Shown: in pieces, positions 12,980 to 24,510 of the stretch
Numbering within the stretch: the first letter of the stretch is position 1
Layout of the letters: each line of letters opens with the position of its first letter
NCBI RefSeq assembly: GCF_905147365.1
Contig: NC_056428.1
Coordinates: forward strand, 3,316,001 to 3,380,000
DNA from: Aricia agestis
Lineage: Eukaryota > Arthropoda > Insecta > Lepidoptera > Lycaenidae
DNA length: 64,000 bases
Direction of reading: 5' to 3'
Notes under the pieces: model-generated
Seen by the model: only the letters and a program-made list of their open reading frames with translations
What the model was told of the DNA's origin: nothing
Databases searched by the model: none
Position numbers and translations under genes: made by a program

Positions 12980-13675
12980 TCTTACCTCTACAGGAACGGT
13001 AAAGAGATTTCAAAGCTATGCATGGAGATATTCATACAAGAACGTCTACGTATTTATTTGTTACTACTTAGATACTAAATGTATCAATGTTTTGTTTTTG
13101 TCTCATACTCTAAAAAAATGCCTTGATAGTTGATACACAAAGACAAGTCATTGTTACTATACCTGTGTACGCAGTTCTGCAGGCTTAGCTTGGCTACCAT
13201 AGAAAGGTTTATTCTTACGGTAAAGTAGACAAAGTGATGGATTAACAAAGGATATTCTGTCAGATTGTCCGCGAAAACTGTCAGCGTTTCTATTCTATCG
13301 CATTTCCATTGTGACCATGGTCTTTTTATTACTAAGGAATGAATGTTTTACTATACACGGGCGTGGAGTAGTTAAAGTTACTTCCTTCATTTTACTGTAC
13401 GGAGGTCGGGGTTTTACACCTGTAATAATTACATATCAGTAATATAAATGGGCGTTTAAGCATCTGATAGTGTGGCCTCGTGTGTAATGAGCCAGAAATA
13501 ATATGAAGTGCCTGATGATAACTTTTTTAAAGATCTTCCCAGGGTTATTTCAGAGTCTATAGTTGAGACTATATGTTGAGTCTGTCACTTTAATCACATT
13601 TAAAATTTGTATTTACTATTAACCCGTTAATCCTTACTAATAAACATATCAGAGGCCGTAGCCAAAGTCCCTTTC

Positions 13676-13805
13676 GTTAAAAACGAACGTTAATGACGAA
13701 ATTCGTTATCAAAATGTATGGGATTTGATATTAGTCTTCGCAAGCGAAAGAGATGACCTATGTCAAACATACATTTTGAAAAAAATTTCGTCATCGTTTT
13801 TAACT
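13676..13805. mobile_element. Short inverted-repeat element (MITE core)
   Basis: GTTAAAAACGA...GACGAAATTCGTTATC-AAAATGTATG on the left pairs with CATACATTTTGAAAAAAATT-TCGTCATCGTTTTTAAC on the right, around a loop of about 50 bp. Ends and target duplication were not resolved. The reading frame 13725-13946 overlaps it and is not considered coding. Confidence 0.6.
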
Positions 13806-14150
13806 AAAGATACTTTGTCTAAGGGGGCTGAAGACTGTACCGTAGAAATGAGCGTTAGATTCGCAACTCGACAGACTAGAACAAAACTTTGTATAAATAT
13901 CTGCATACAATGTTTGGATCTTCCTATTAGCAAACGGGGATTTTAGATTACTTAACAGTTAACCTGTTACTACTACCTGTCGTATCTGCGCTATTAATTG
14001 CCTAGGCCCTAGTCCAAAGACCAAAACGCTTGCAAGTTGCTATACTGCTTCAGGAAGAAATTTTAACTTAGGTCATCTTGTAACGAATCTTCAGGGTCAG
14101 TTGCTTTCATGCATTGATTCCAAATTCCGACGTCAATGGCTGTATCCTAC

Positions 14151-14167
14151 TCACACACACACACACA
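14151..14167. repeat. (CA)n microsatellite
   Basis: Seventeen bases of alternating CA. Confidence 0.85.
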
Positions 14168-14286
14168 TCTCATATATATACTTTCATGACTTTTTCATTT
14201 CGTTTTCATTTTGCATTTTCCTGCCCGGGCCCGCCCAAATAGTATCTATGTCATAGATAGTATGCATATAGCTATAGTTTTCAACC

Positions 14287-14495
14287 CCTCCGTGGCCTAG
14301 TGGTATAGAGCACGGCTCTTGACTCGGAGGTCGTGGGTTCGATTCCCGCGTTGGAAACAAGTTATATATATAAGGAATAGAGAGAGCTCTTGTGTACTGC
14401 GCACACATTTGAGCACTATAAAATTACTCCTGCGTAGCTGGCCTGGTTTCAATAAAACCGGCCACCGTCACCGAAACCGGTGTGGGAGCCATTAT
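14287..14495 (+). mobile_element. tRNA-headed SINE, internally deleted
   Basis: Starts CCTCCGTGGCCTAGTGGTAT, an A box match, with a perfect B box GGTTCGATTCC 38 bases further on. The anticodon stem does not pair well, so this is a SINE head and not a tRNA gene. The body (AGAGAGCTCTTGTGTACTG ... CCGGCCACCGTCACCGAAAC) matches the minus-strand copy at 5300-5699 but lacks that copy's middle section. Confidence 0.75.
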
Positions 14496-15446
14496 AGTTT
14501 TTTATCGAATTTTTGATGTAATAGTACTTGTACTATTATCTATTCTTTCTGTGGTAATAGTTGAAAATGATAAATACCAAACTCATAGATATCATAGCTA
14601 CACAAGTCTATAGGGTGTTTTATCACCAGATTTTTAATATTTCCTGTCACTGTGAAAATATTCGAATACGTGTTACTGTGCCGATAACACAAATCAGCCA
14701 AGGCCATGTCGGAGCCTTATGTCGTGTGCATAGAGTCGACAATCGCGTACCAACAATTAGTTAAAGCATACGTTATCGAATGTTGAACCAATGTCGTACA
14801 GGTTTGTTTAATTGGGCCGATTGTGCTACGCTATGTCTGACGGGTTTTATATCAAAAAATATTCGTATTGATGTTAAGCTAAACATAGTTTGGGCTTAAG
14901 TTGACCTAATTATCGAGAGTTTTTTTAGCTAGTGACATAATATTATGACTTCTTCTCACGGCGCGCGGCGCGTAATATCACGAGCCGCGCCGCGCCAGCA
15001 TAATACGACAGTTGACATGAAAGCCCCTGTTGATGGTGACAGGTCGTAGGTAGGAAAGTGTCGGAAATCTCTGATTGACAGTTTTTGAAAACGCCCATGG
15101 CCCGCCGTAGCCGTAGCGCCGGCCTACGGGTGATTGATTTTTTATGTGATGGTTTTTGCCGGTCAATGAACAGAACAGTAAATATTTTATCTTTTCAAAT
15201 ATAATTAAACTTGTACACATTTGTTTAGCATCCTTCGGAATGCCTCTACTGCTGACCGTTTGCCTCGAATCTGCTGTACCTATCACCTATGTGTAGTGAC
15301 TAGTGAAGGCTCTAGGGAGTTTTAAACCAGCAATTTTCGGTGAAATTTGCGTTCTGAGGTAACTAACCAACAAACATATTGTGGTTTAGAAGTGACCAGA
15401 GTCTAATTGATGCTGATTGGTTCCACTGGGACCAGTAACTAGTTAG
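14496..15446. other. No gene recognised
   Basis: Contains a GC-rich patch (CACGGCGCGCGGCGCG, about 14958) in otherwise AT-rich DNA. No exon or complete element was found. Confidence 0.4.
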
Positions 15447-15502
15447 ATTTCATACGTCTGGTTTAGATGTTACAATGAACATCTAAACCAGACGTATGAA
15501 AT
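15447..15502. repeat. Perfect 25 bp inverted repeat, 6 nt loop
   Basis: ATTTCATACGTCTGGTTTAG-ATGTT (15447-15471) and its exact complement (15478-15502) surround the loop ACAATG. Confidence 0.9.
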
Positions 15503-15525
15503 GTTACCTATTGTAATATAACCGA

Positions 15526-16000
15526 CTTCCGAAAAACGAGGAGGTTATATATATTCGGCTGTGGATATTTATTTTTGTATGTTCGACCACTACTCCGCCG
15601 TTTGTGAACCAATTTTCAAAATTTTTGTTTTGTTATATTAGGTTTTACTCCAATTTGGTCCCATTTTCACAAAAGTGGTGATCTGATGATGGAATCCATG
15701 AGTAATCGAGGGAACTCCTCAAAATTTATATGGAAACATATAGTGATTTTGGTTTTATGAGAAGCATCCTAAGCATATGCTACCAAAACGCAAGATTTTG
15801 CACCAAGGTATACTATGGTTCCGAAGATACTAAGAGAACTCCGGATTCCTTATAGATACAAGTTTGGGGGCTTAGGCGTTGTTTTAAGAACTGAAAGCAT
15901 ATGCTACTATGCAAATTACATTCATCATCATCATCATCATCACTACCATGTGTGATTTTGTTTGTCAAATAAATTGGGGTAGGTTTGTAAACATTTACCA
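15526..16000 (+). repeat. Dispersed repeat (ACCGACTTCC...GATGATGGAATCC family)
   Basis: Starts ACCGACTTCCGAAAAACGAG and continues with GTTTGTGAACCAATTTTCAA, AAAAGTGGTGATCTGATGAT and GAACTGAAAGCATATGC. The same landmarks in the same order are found at 59036-59870. Class unknown. It includes an ATC triplet run (about 15921-15942). Confidence 0.6.
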
Positions 16001-16071
16001 AGATTAAGATAATATTAAGGGGTTGAAGTATTTTCTTACGCGATGGTTAGTAGGTAACTAAAAAGAGTGAA

Positions 16072-16513
16072 ATTATTATTTTTAACAAAAAATTAAAACC
16101 GACTTCCAAGGTAAAAACAATAATAACATCCTTATAATATGAACTAAAAAGTATTAAATAATTTTTCCTATCTAATAGTATTAAATAATTTTTCCTATCT
16201 AATAGTGCCTTTTTCCGAATTCGGCTGGCTAAACCTCAACTATTTCTGTACTCAATCTTCATAATTTTGAAGTCGATGCCAGTTCCAAAAGTTTCATATA
16301 TTCTGTCAGAGAACTAAAGATTCAGCTATCTGGTACCGACTTCAAAATGATGAAGATTGAGTACAGAAATAGTTGAGGTTTAGCCAGCCGAATTCGGAAA
16401 AAGGCACTATTAGATAGGAAAAATTATTTAATACTTTTTAGTTCATATTATAAGGATGTTATTATTGTTTTTACCTTGGAAGTCGGTTTTAATTTTTTAT
16501 TAAAAATAATAAT
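16072..16513. mobile_element. Foldback element with arms of about 176-204 bp
   Basis: The left arm (16072-16275) and right arm (16338-16513) are near-exact reverse complements through AAAACCGACTTCCAAGG, CCGAATTCGGCTGGC and GTACTCAATCTTCAT. The left arm is longer because a 27 bp unit is tandemly duplicated (16151-16177 and 16178-16204). The loop is about 62 bp. It lies next to the repeat at 15526, which begins with the same ACCGACTTCC word. Confidence 0.85.
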
Positions 16514-16653
16514 GCCTCTTAGTGTGTACTATGAGAGTGATCCTAATGTCGTCGGCATTTAAAAGTCCTTTCTGAGGCAAAATAACTGTGAACACCTAAT
16601 AGTAGAATTTATAAATACCAGGAATAAGGCAAAAATGTTTTTATTACGCTATG

Positions 16654-16707
16654 TATGTAAGAAAATCTTGGAATCTTGAAATTAAGATTCTAAGATTTTC
16701 TTACATA
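16654..16707. repeat. Imperfect hairpin
   Basis: TATGTAAGAAAATCTTGGAA and TTCTAAGATTTTCTTACATA are near-complementary around a short loop. Confidence 0.75.
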
Positions 16708-17376
16708 ACGTAACCGCCACTGTACAAGGCGCGCTGATATTGAATGTTATTTTAATGTCCTTAACGTCGATATTCGTACTGACCTGCTAATTTTTGTGAT
16801 AGCGTCCTGAAACTTCGGCAATTTTCGTATCCGTTCAGCCCCCTGCCTGCCCTGCCCCGGGGCAGTGTTAGATGCCTCATGAGTCATGCCGAAAACGCTA
16901 TAAGATTCAATTCACAGCGTAATAAAGATAATAAGTTCTATATATTCTATATATGCAAAATTTCAATGACCTAAGTTTCCGCATTTTTCGTCAAAAAGGA
17001 TCCAATGTCGCTCGCGTATTAATATTATACTAGAGATCGCCCAATGGTCGAAATTCTACCTTAGTTTCAAAGACATATAACCTATAATATTTTGTAAAAA
17101 AATATTGACTATCATATTTTTTTAAGTCTTGTCTCTGGGACTCAGCTTAGACTGGTCGTGTAAGCATTGCCTAATAGTATCTAAGATTCAAAAAACTATA
17201 ATCCATTTTCAATTTGTCACCTTGTTGTCAACAGACTTCAACCATAAAAAAAGAGAATTCGTATGTATAGGTTTGTCACTCAAAAATCTGTCATTTATCC
17301 TAGTGTGTGTGTTATGTTTTATTTGTTAAAAAAATGTATGATATAAGCTCGATGCACTCCTTCACCATATAAACTA

Positions 17377-18982
17377 CTAGCTATTGCCTGCGACTTCGTC
17401 CGCGTGGACGTCAGTTTATAGCGCGCGATGTCAACAAAATTGGTGTCAAAAGCTTTTATAAAAAAACCCTGGTACCCCTTAAATCAAAACAGCTGTGCAG
17501 TGTGCACATAATATTTCATTTTTTTAAATTAAACTTTATATTTTATGCCAAATTTTAAAGCTTATTTAGCCCCTCAATTACACAACTTTACCCATAAACT
17601 ATTTATCATTGATAGGTTTAAGGTTATGGCACTATATAATATAAAGTACTGACTTATTAAATAACGTAAAATAGAAATAACAATCGAAAAAAATCGAAAC
17701 TCGAATGTACGATGATACCACCTCTTATAGAAAGATGTTGGGCAAGCGTTACCGCGATGTAAGAGACGCACGGCGCCATCTACACTTGCGTGCAAAAAAA
17801 TCGACCCACCCCGCGCATTTCTATTCAAGTCGCTATATCTTAAAAAGTTATAGTAATTTATTATTTCTTTTTATTAATAATGCCAGTTAATATGATAGGG
17901 AATGTGTACGTTTACTCTACATTTTCATTTCCAACATGCTTGACTACAAACGACACAAATAACACTAAGCACCCCCATCACTCAGTTTTTTAATCGTTAA
18001 TTGAACGGTTTTGTTCTGTATGAAAAATCGGTCAAATCTTATTGTTTTTGTTTTGTCCCGATTTTTATTGATTTATTGTTCATTTAACTTCATTTTAAAC
18101 GTAATTTCTTTGTGGCGAAATGGATATTACTCCAAATAAAGCCTCTCAAGCAAGGGCTTTGCTAAGAGCTGAATTTAGACAACGAGTTGTGGCTAGAAGT
18201 CTTAATTTAAGTCGAACTTCGGTTACAAGAGTATAACGAAGTATTCTAGAGACTCTAAACTTTACCATGCGACCATGTTCAGGAAGACATTGGGCTACAT
18301 TTGAACGTGATGACCGTTTTAAGGTGTCAACGTCCTTGCGGAATCGACATCTCATTTCAGTTCAAGTGCAACGACGGCCAAGAGAAGTCGGATGAGTTAC
18401 AGTAATTGAGTAGACTGTACGACGAAGACTTGCAGGCAGCTGTTTGACTTCACAAAAACTCGCTAACGGTCCAAAATTAGCCCCAGCACACAGTCAAGCG
18501 CTGCTTAGTTTCGCACGTTCTCATGTTGATTTTTCATTGGAGCAATGGCGGGTCGTGCTCTATTCTGATGAAAGCTAAATCAGTCTTTATGGTAACGATG
18601 ATCGCAGAAAAGCATACCGTTGATAAGGAGAATGATTTGCGCAGGCGTGCATTGACGAAAGGCTCCCATTTGGTAGGTGTTCGGGGACTGTATGGGGCGA
18701 GATTTCTTTTGATGCATAAACCAATCTTGAGTTCGTAACCGGGCCACGCCTTGGCACTTTGAGTACCTATCGATACATTCAGTACTTAATTTGAACAAAT
18801 TTTCATATTTTCACCCCCTTACAACCCTTTTTTCCAGTAAAAAAGTAGCCTATGTCCTTTCTCAGGTTTTAGACTATCTGTATAAAAAAAATCATTACAA
18901 TCTGTTCGGTAGTTTTGGCGTGAAAGCGAGACAGACAGACAGACGGACAGAGATACTTTCGCATTTATAATATTAGTATAGA
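17377..18982 (-). mobile_element. Nested 1.6 kb Helitron carrying a dead transposase
   Basis: Minus-strand element inserted precisely between A (17376) and T (18983) of the outer Helitron. The 5' end is TCTATACTAATATTATAAAT (at 18982) and the 3' end ...GAAGTCGCAGGCAATAGCTAG (at 17377). At 1606 bp it is far longer than the 235-365 bp Helitrons elsewhere in the window. The extra length includes a Tc1-type transposase pseudogene at 18121-18786 in the opposite orientation. No Rep/helicase is present. Confidence 0.8.
18121..18786 (+). pseudogene. Tc1/mariner-type transposase pseudogene, 3' truncated
   Basis: One continuous frame from ATG at 18121 gives recognisable Tc1-like protein interrupted by at least eight stop codons. 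It has an N-terminal helix-turn-helix region (LNLSRTSVTRV), the linker RDDR-like text (ERDDRFKVSTSLRNRHL), RRRLAGSCLTSQKLANGPKL and the first catalytic block WRVVLYSDES with its Asp. After further stops, WGEISFDA and GPRLGTLSTYRYIQYL mark the approach to the second catalytic Asp. The third acidic residue and C terminus are missing. No frameshift is needed, so decay was mostly by substitution. It lies inside the nested Helitron and cannot encode an active enzyme. Confidence 0.85.
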
Positions 18983-19070
18983 TAACTGTGCAAAATACCC
19001 TACGTTTCCCCATTTTTTGTCAAAAGGGTCAAGGGATACAAAGTTTTTGGCTCACGTATTAATATATAGA

Positions 19071-19950
19071 TAGATATAGATATTATGTACCTATAGATAT
19101 TGCTTTTAATTTTATTTTCTTATTTTTAATTACCTATGTAAGGTAATTAAAAATAAGAAAATTATACGTTATAACTCATAATACGAAGTATACTACGCCG
19201 GTGTTTGTGGCATTTTTGTAGGTAAGTACTTAACTATAAAACAGTAGTTATAATATAATTAATACATAAGGAAAAATATATTATGTAATAAAAGAGGCCC
19301 TCCGAATTGTGAATACGGAACTGATAATATAAAATATATATTTATTTTATAATTTCCTTTTACGATCGTCCATAAAGTCGGCCTTCGTAAAATTTTATCA
19401 TAGCGTTAATGAAATATTTTAACAATCATGCTTTTTCGCTTTGGATTTTTTTTTAAGAAAATATTTGTTTTTAAATATCAATTGGATGCGTAATACGTAA
19501 TATTGTGTTTTAACCTTGTTATCCATGTTATAGCGCGTTAGTTCTCAATTTCTCATGGTTTTTTTCTTCTTTTTTTCTAAGCTACTGGTCTGGTTAAGAC
19601 CATGGTAGTTTAATCGTGGCTATAACGTATACGTTTGCAGATAAACAATGAGGGTGCTTCGCCCCCTCCCCTAAAGTCACACGTGTGACATTCTAATCAG
19701 GCAATGTTTCTCATGGTAAAACTGACCTACATAATATATGTCTTTCAAATCAGTTTCATGTTTTAAGCGTGAATTCTAAAGTAGTAACAGACCTATGTTC
19801 GGATTTAGGATATTTGTACAGGAAAACAAACGCAAAGAACAATATCTTATTAACCGTAAAAATATGACATATCACATACTTTTTATCCCGGAAAAAAATA
19901 TGGTTTCTGCGCGATAAACGGATTTTGGCCCAATGGAGTTTGCGGGCGTC

Positions 19951-19995
<45 letters not shown>

Positions 19996-20261
19996 GTCTA
20001 CAATATATTTAAACATTTTTAAAGTTATCAAAATATAGTCTACTTTAAATAGTGTCACTCTAATGATTGCGCGCCAATTCGGCGGCCATTTTGGGTGAAA
20101 TGTCAAGTTTTCGCACTGTCCTACCATGGTCCTACCGCAGCAGGTCACGTGCATATCAATTATCAATATTATGCAATCGCGTTTTGGAAGTTTTTGCGCA
20201 TAATATGATTGCTGGTTTTTAGGGTTCCGTGCCCAAATCAATATTTAGGAATAATTAATAT
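19071..20261. other. No gene; (AT)n and hairpin
   Basis: Holds a hairpin around 19105-19177 (TTTTCTTATTTTTAATTACC and complement) and an AT microsatellite at 19956-19992. The 161-codon minus-strand frame at 19756-20241 runs through the AT repeat and has no recognisable domain. A scrap of the GGGTTCCG repeat sits at about 20221. Confidence 0.5.
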
Positions 20262-20439
20262 ACAGCGCTGAAAGAAGAATTTTTTTTTCACTTTTGTATG
20301 GGCAAGGGCCCGAGCGTCACGACTTTCCCCATACAAAAGTTAAAAAAATTTTGGTCTTTCAGCGATGCTACTTTCACAGTGAACTCTCTACAAGGAACAC
20401 GTACACACCCTAAAGTATTATCACCTATTTTTGTAACAC
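20262..20439. mobile_element. MITE, truncated copy (AGCGCTGAAAG family)
   Basis: AGCGCTGAAAGAAGAATTTT on the left and GGTCTTTCAGCGATGCTACT ... TATTATCACCTATTTTTGTA on the right belong to the family complete at 24100-24510. The left outer TIR is missing. The right end abuts the Helitron at 20440. Confidence 0.65.
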
Positions 20440-20680
20440 TCTGTATATAAAACTCAAAGGTGACTGACTGATTGACATGGTGATCTATCAACGCTCAGCC
20501 CAAACCACTGGATGGATCGGGCTTTTTTTTGTTTGGCATGCAGGTAGATGTTATGACGTAGGCATCCGCTAAGAAAGGATTTTGATCAATTCCACCTCCA
20601 AGGGGTTAAAATAGGGGATGAAAGTTTGTATATACTTAATAATACTTCTTAACGCGAGCGAAGCCGCGGGCAAAAGCTCG
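20440..20680 (+). mobile_element. Non-autonomous Helitron (CTCG end)
   Basis: TCTGTATATAAAACTCAAAG at the 5' end and GAAGCCGCGGGCAAAAGCTCG at the 3' end. It is about 235 bp and nearly identical in order to 43924-44158, but the terminal CTAG has mutated to CTCG. Confidence 0.75.
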
Positions 20681-20699
20681 TATTAAAATAAAATAAAAA

Positions 20700-20800
20700 G
20701 TTAAGGGGGCTCCCATACAGAAACGAAATTTATAGTCTATGTTTGCTCTATAACAGTACGGAACTACGTGCGCGAGTCCGACTCGCACTTGGCCGATTTT
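20700..20800 (+). repeat. 3' fragment of the ...CGCACTTGGCCG dispersed repeat
   Basis: Reads AGGGGGCTCCCATACAG ... CGAGTCCGACTCGCACTTGG-CCG, matching the right part of 12589-12979. Confidence 0.65.
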
Positions 20801-21836
20801 TTACATATTTAGATTATTAAATAAAAAAAAAAAAAAAAACATTTATTTTCAGACCATAGATCCATAGTGTTAGTAACAATTTGACTTAAAAAACTATGTT
20901 ATTGTTATCGCTGGAAGGTTAATAAAATTGATGCTGGGTTTAAAGGTTTTGGGACAGAAGTTTTTCAAAAGTTTTGTTGCTTGGTTAACATTTTGACGTT
21001 TGAAAATCAATGCTAATAGGCATGACGACAATTTTTTTTCAAGGGACCATTCAAAAATAGAAACATTGGTGAAAAATTGACTCTGATAGCTTAAAAACTA
21101 GTTAAAAACTCTCCGAAATGTCATAATTCAAAGCTCACATAAAATAGATAAGACCATAAGCCAATAAGACCGACCAATAAGAAAATGATTTTGATGTTAA
21201 ATATTGCGTTTATGAAAGTGGTTTCATAAGAAAAATTGTTAAGTATAAATTGCATAACTTATCGAATGATATACAAAAATATTAAGAAATATTTATTATG
21301 AAAAAAAAATCGACTTGACTATATCCAACTTTGAAGGCTCGTAACAAAATAAAACACGGTATAATTAATATTTTAAGATATGGAGCTGAAATTTTGGGAA
21401 TACTTATTTTTTATCTTTGCGTCTTTATTTTATTTTAAAAAATAGTTAATAGTCTTTGACCTTGTCGTCATCCCTATCGCTAGTGAATAGATAAACTTGA
21501 GTTAAAAACTTAAGTAACTTTTTAAGAATGGATCTACCAAACGACTTTGTGCAATTAACTGCGATATTTAATTGGCAGTAGGTATTTTAACAAGGACCCA
21601 TTTAACAATTTTATTAAAAGAACTGCATAGCTACGGAACTAACTACCAAATAGAAAATTCTAATTGTTTGATTTTCCTTGTTTTTAGAAAACTCTGAGGT
21701 GCCATAAGCAGAGCCACGATTGTGGTGTTTGTCCATGTTATATCAGATATAATAATATTAAATAATAACAATTATTTTTTTCGAATATATTCTGATAATA
21801 CCTTTAGCCAAGTTTCTCCTTGAGTTAATTCCAAAG
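20801..21836. other. No gene recognised
   Basis: Very AT-rich with a poly-A run at about 20823-20839. Nothing exon-like. Confidence 0.4.
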
Positions 21837-22032
21837 ACGAGGCAAATTCTCTAAAAAATATTATATTTTATTTGATAAAAAATACAATAAACAAATTTCA
21901 AATAAAGATAAGCTTATTAAAATGTTTACTAATAACACGAGGCAAATTCACTAAAAAATATTATATTTTATTTGATAAAAAATACAATAAACGAATTTCA
22001 AATAAAGATAAGCTTATTAAAATGTTTACTTA
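21837..22032. repeat. Two-copy 100 bp tandem duplication
   Basis: ACGAGGCAAATTC...AAATGTTTACT occurs at 21837 and again at 21937 with only a few differences (for example CTCT versus CACT). A recent local duplication immediately 5' of a truncated SINE. Confidence 0.85.
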
Positions 22033-22080
22033 TACGTATAAGCCGCTTATTGAGTACAAAATAATTTTTGTACTCAATAA

Positions 22081-22283
22081 CCGGAGGCCCAATCCCCTAC
22101 CCTTTTCCCTTCCCTACCCTCCCCTATTCCCTTCCCTACCTTCCCCTATTACCCTATTCCCTCTTAAAAGGCTGGCAACGCACCTGCAGCATTTCTGATG
22201 CTGCGAGTGTCTATGGGCGACGGAAGTTGTTTTCCATCAGGTGACCCGTTTGCTCGTTTGCCCCCTTATTTCATAAAAAAAAT
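22081..22283 (+). mobile_element. 5'-truncated CT-rich SINE
   Basis: Starts inside the family at CCGGAGGCCCAATCCC, then carries the CCCTATTCCCTTCCC run and GGTGACCCGTTTGCTCG, with the TTATTTCATAAAAAAAA tail. Lacks the ACGTGGGAGAGCC head seen at 12223 and 41810. Confidence 0.75.
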
Positions 22284-23191
22284 GGTGGGAAAATGATTTG
22301 GAATCAAAAAAATGTGGATTCCATATTAGCCAGATGAAGAAGTATACAAGTTACGAGGTTTTTTCATATTATAAGGAAAAAATGATTAGATGCTCAAATG
22401 TTGCAAATGTTAGTTACCCGGTTCATCCACTCAAGTCTTCGATTACGTTTGGAGATATTGAAATTAGGTCTTTGCAAATAAGAGTGATTTAAGTTTGAAA
22501 GGCTGCACTTCTTGCGCAATTTTCTTTCTAAGCCTTGTATACCACTAGAACTTTACTCCTTTCAAAAATGATCCAGTATAGTCCAGTAGTTTTTTATAAA
22601 AAATCTATTTATAGATTCTTTCCGACGCATCGTAATTATTTTTTTTTTCACCTTAAAAAATACATTTTTGCAAAAACTTATTAAGGATTTATTGGTACTC
22701 TTTTATAAATCTATCGAATTGTATTTTTTCCACACCTAAAAAGTTAGTACAACACACAGATCTACACAGCGTAGGATGTACCTATAGTAAAAGCGTAGAA
22801 CCCACTACGCGCTATGTAATTTCTAAATATAAATATTTTATTTTATGTATTATGTTTGTTAATTATAAGAGTTAGAGATTATATTATCTACGTCGTAATA
22901 ACAGTTTTAACAAAAAAACTGTTTGGTCTTTGATATAATTTTATGTAACTTTTTATTGCCTCTAAAAACCCGACAAAAACAATTTCAGCAACAAGGAAAA
23001 ACCTAGTAATAATAATTATTGTCAAAGGGAAAGTGTTTCCTTAGAAGGAAAATAAATAAAAGTAGCACTTTTGTGTTCTTGTGTCGCGTTATACCACGTG
23101 ACGAGTGTCGAGTTATCAAACGTTTATAAAGTCATTCAAGTTTATTCACAATTTTGTCATTCAGTTTTATTTCGGTAGTAGGTAATAGGTA
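22284..23191. other. No gene recognised
   Basis: AT-rich. The frame at 22298-22492 has no recognisable domain. Confidence 0.4.
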
Positions 23192-23555
23192 TCTATATAT
23201 TAATACGTGAGCAAAAAACTTTGGACCCATTTTGACGAAAAATGTGGAAACGTAGGTGCATGAAATTTACACTGTTTTAAAATTATGCTTATATCATGCT
23301 GCCTTATTTTATTAATTAAAATATTACACACACTACAGTGTGTCCATATTTTGAATGACAAGCCTATACACACGTACTCTTTCATTTATGGTTGAATTTA
23401 AGTCTGCTGTCAAATTAAAAATGTCAATACTTTAAACGGGGAGCCAAAAGAAGAAGAATAAAGTCAATATTTTGGTAATAGAATATTAATAGCATTGAAA
23501 TTTAAAACTTTTAATTAAATTGAAGGTAGAATTTCGACCATTGGGCGATCTCTAG
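23192..23555 (+). mobile_element. Complete non-autonomous Helitron, 364 bp
   Basis: TC at 23192 is preceded by A and the terminal CTAG (23552-23555) is followed by T. It reads TCTATATATTAATACGTGAG at the 5' end and CGACCATTGGGCGATCTCTAG at the 3' end. It is the plus-strand, uninterrupted relative of the split Helitron at 17030-19070. Confidence 0.8.
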
Positions 23556-24099
23556 TTAAAATAATTGCGTGTCAGATACACGCCACTGTCTGTTACCACG
23601 TTGCGTTCACACCGCTAAATATTATTACTAAATATTATGTAGTTCCTATTTACGTGTTTTTTTTTTTAGATTTTCTTGTACCCAACCCTGATGAGATTTC
23701 GTGAGATTTTTATCAACTCCCCCACCCCCCAATCTTACGTGAGATTTTTCAAAATGTGAGTTTCTTACGTAAACGCGTTGGATTGTTTGACAGTTACCAT
23801 ATTTTTTTTGTGTATTTACTAACGTGACCATATTTTTTTTGTTAGAGCAGGATATCGACGGAATTATACACAGAATAAAAAGAAGTCAGGTTAAAGTGAG
23901 TAGGACTCATCAAGTACAAGTAGCAACCTTTGAATTATTAGGACGTACGAAGCAAGCCCTAGTATATTCAACAGCCTGAACATTTTGTGATAATTTTTTT
24001 TGTAACAATGAGAAAAAAAATTACGTAAAATTTGCCGAGACCCCCCCTCTCCCCAACGTAAGATCAGACCCCGGAAGAGGACTCTACACTGTAGAGGGT
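23556..24099. other. No gene recognised
   Basis: Contains runs of T and C-rich patches (CCCCCACCCCCC at about 23719). GAGATTTTTATC/GTGAGATTTTTC phrases repeat locally. No exon. Confidence 0.4.
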
Positions 24100-24510
24100 G
24101 TAACATTACCAAGTGATGATAATATTTTAGGGTGTGTAATGTGTATGTGTCATTTGTATAGAGTTGACTGTGATAGAAGCAGCGCTGAAAGAGCAATTTT
24201 TTGTTGTGATTTGTATGGACAAGCGCCCCTGCGTCATGAATTTTCTTCATACAAATTATATCTTAAACATTTCAACTATCTGCCATTATTCAAACCAAAG
24301 TTACGAGGGTTCAACCATACGACGAAACGTTTCGAGAAAAGGTAGGTAGTGCCCTTGCGCGCTTCGCTTGGCTCGTATTGGCGGGGGCACTCCCGTGCCC
24401 CCAGATGTGAAAAAAGTTACTCTTTCAGCGCTGTTACTTTCACAGCGAACTCTATGTCAGGAACACATACACGGTACACCCCTTAAAGTGTTATCACTTA
24501 ATTTTGTGAC
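24100..24510. mobile_element. MITE with TIRs of about 100 bp (AGCGCTGAAAG family)
   Basis: The left end GTAACATTACCAAGTGATGA ... GTGTATGTGTC ... AGCAGCGCTGAAAGAGCAAT and the reverse complement of the right end (GTCACAAAATTAAGTGATAA ... GTGTATGTGTTC ... ACAGCGCTGAAAGAGTAAC) agree in order along about 100 bp. Related copies lie at 20262 and 46648. The frames at 24139-24349 are within it and are not genes. Confidence 0.75.

Larger units (their letters stand above)
17030..19070 (-). mobile_element. Helitron split by a second Helitron
   Basis: Minus-strand element. The 5' end TCTATATATTAATACGTGAG lies at 19070 (A on its 5' side) and the 3' end ...GGGCGATCTCTAG at 17030 (T on its 3' side). Its two halves, 17030-17376 and 18983-19070, align to the copy at 35866-36513, which reads straight through AAACTATAACTGTGC where this copy is interrupted. 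A plus-strand relative is complete at 23192-23555 (364 bp). No protein is encoded by the outer element. Confidence 0.8.

Noticed and set aside
14287..14360. Functional tRNA gene
   Set aside because: A and B boxes are good, but the anticodon stem does not pair, and SINE body sequence follows that is shared with 5300-5699.
19756..20241. 161-codon minus-strand frame
   Set aside because: Passes through an (AT)n microsatellite giving an Ile-Tyr run; no domain or homologous pattern recognised.
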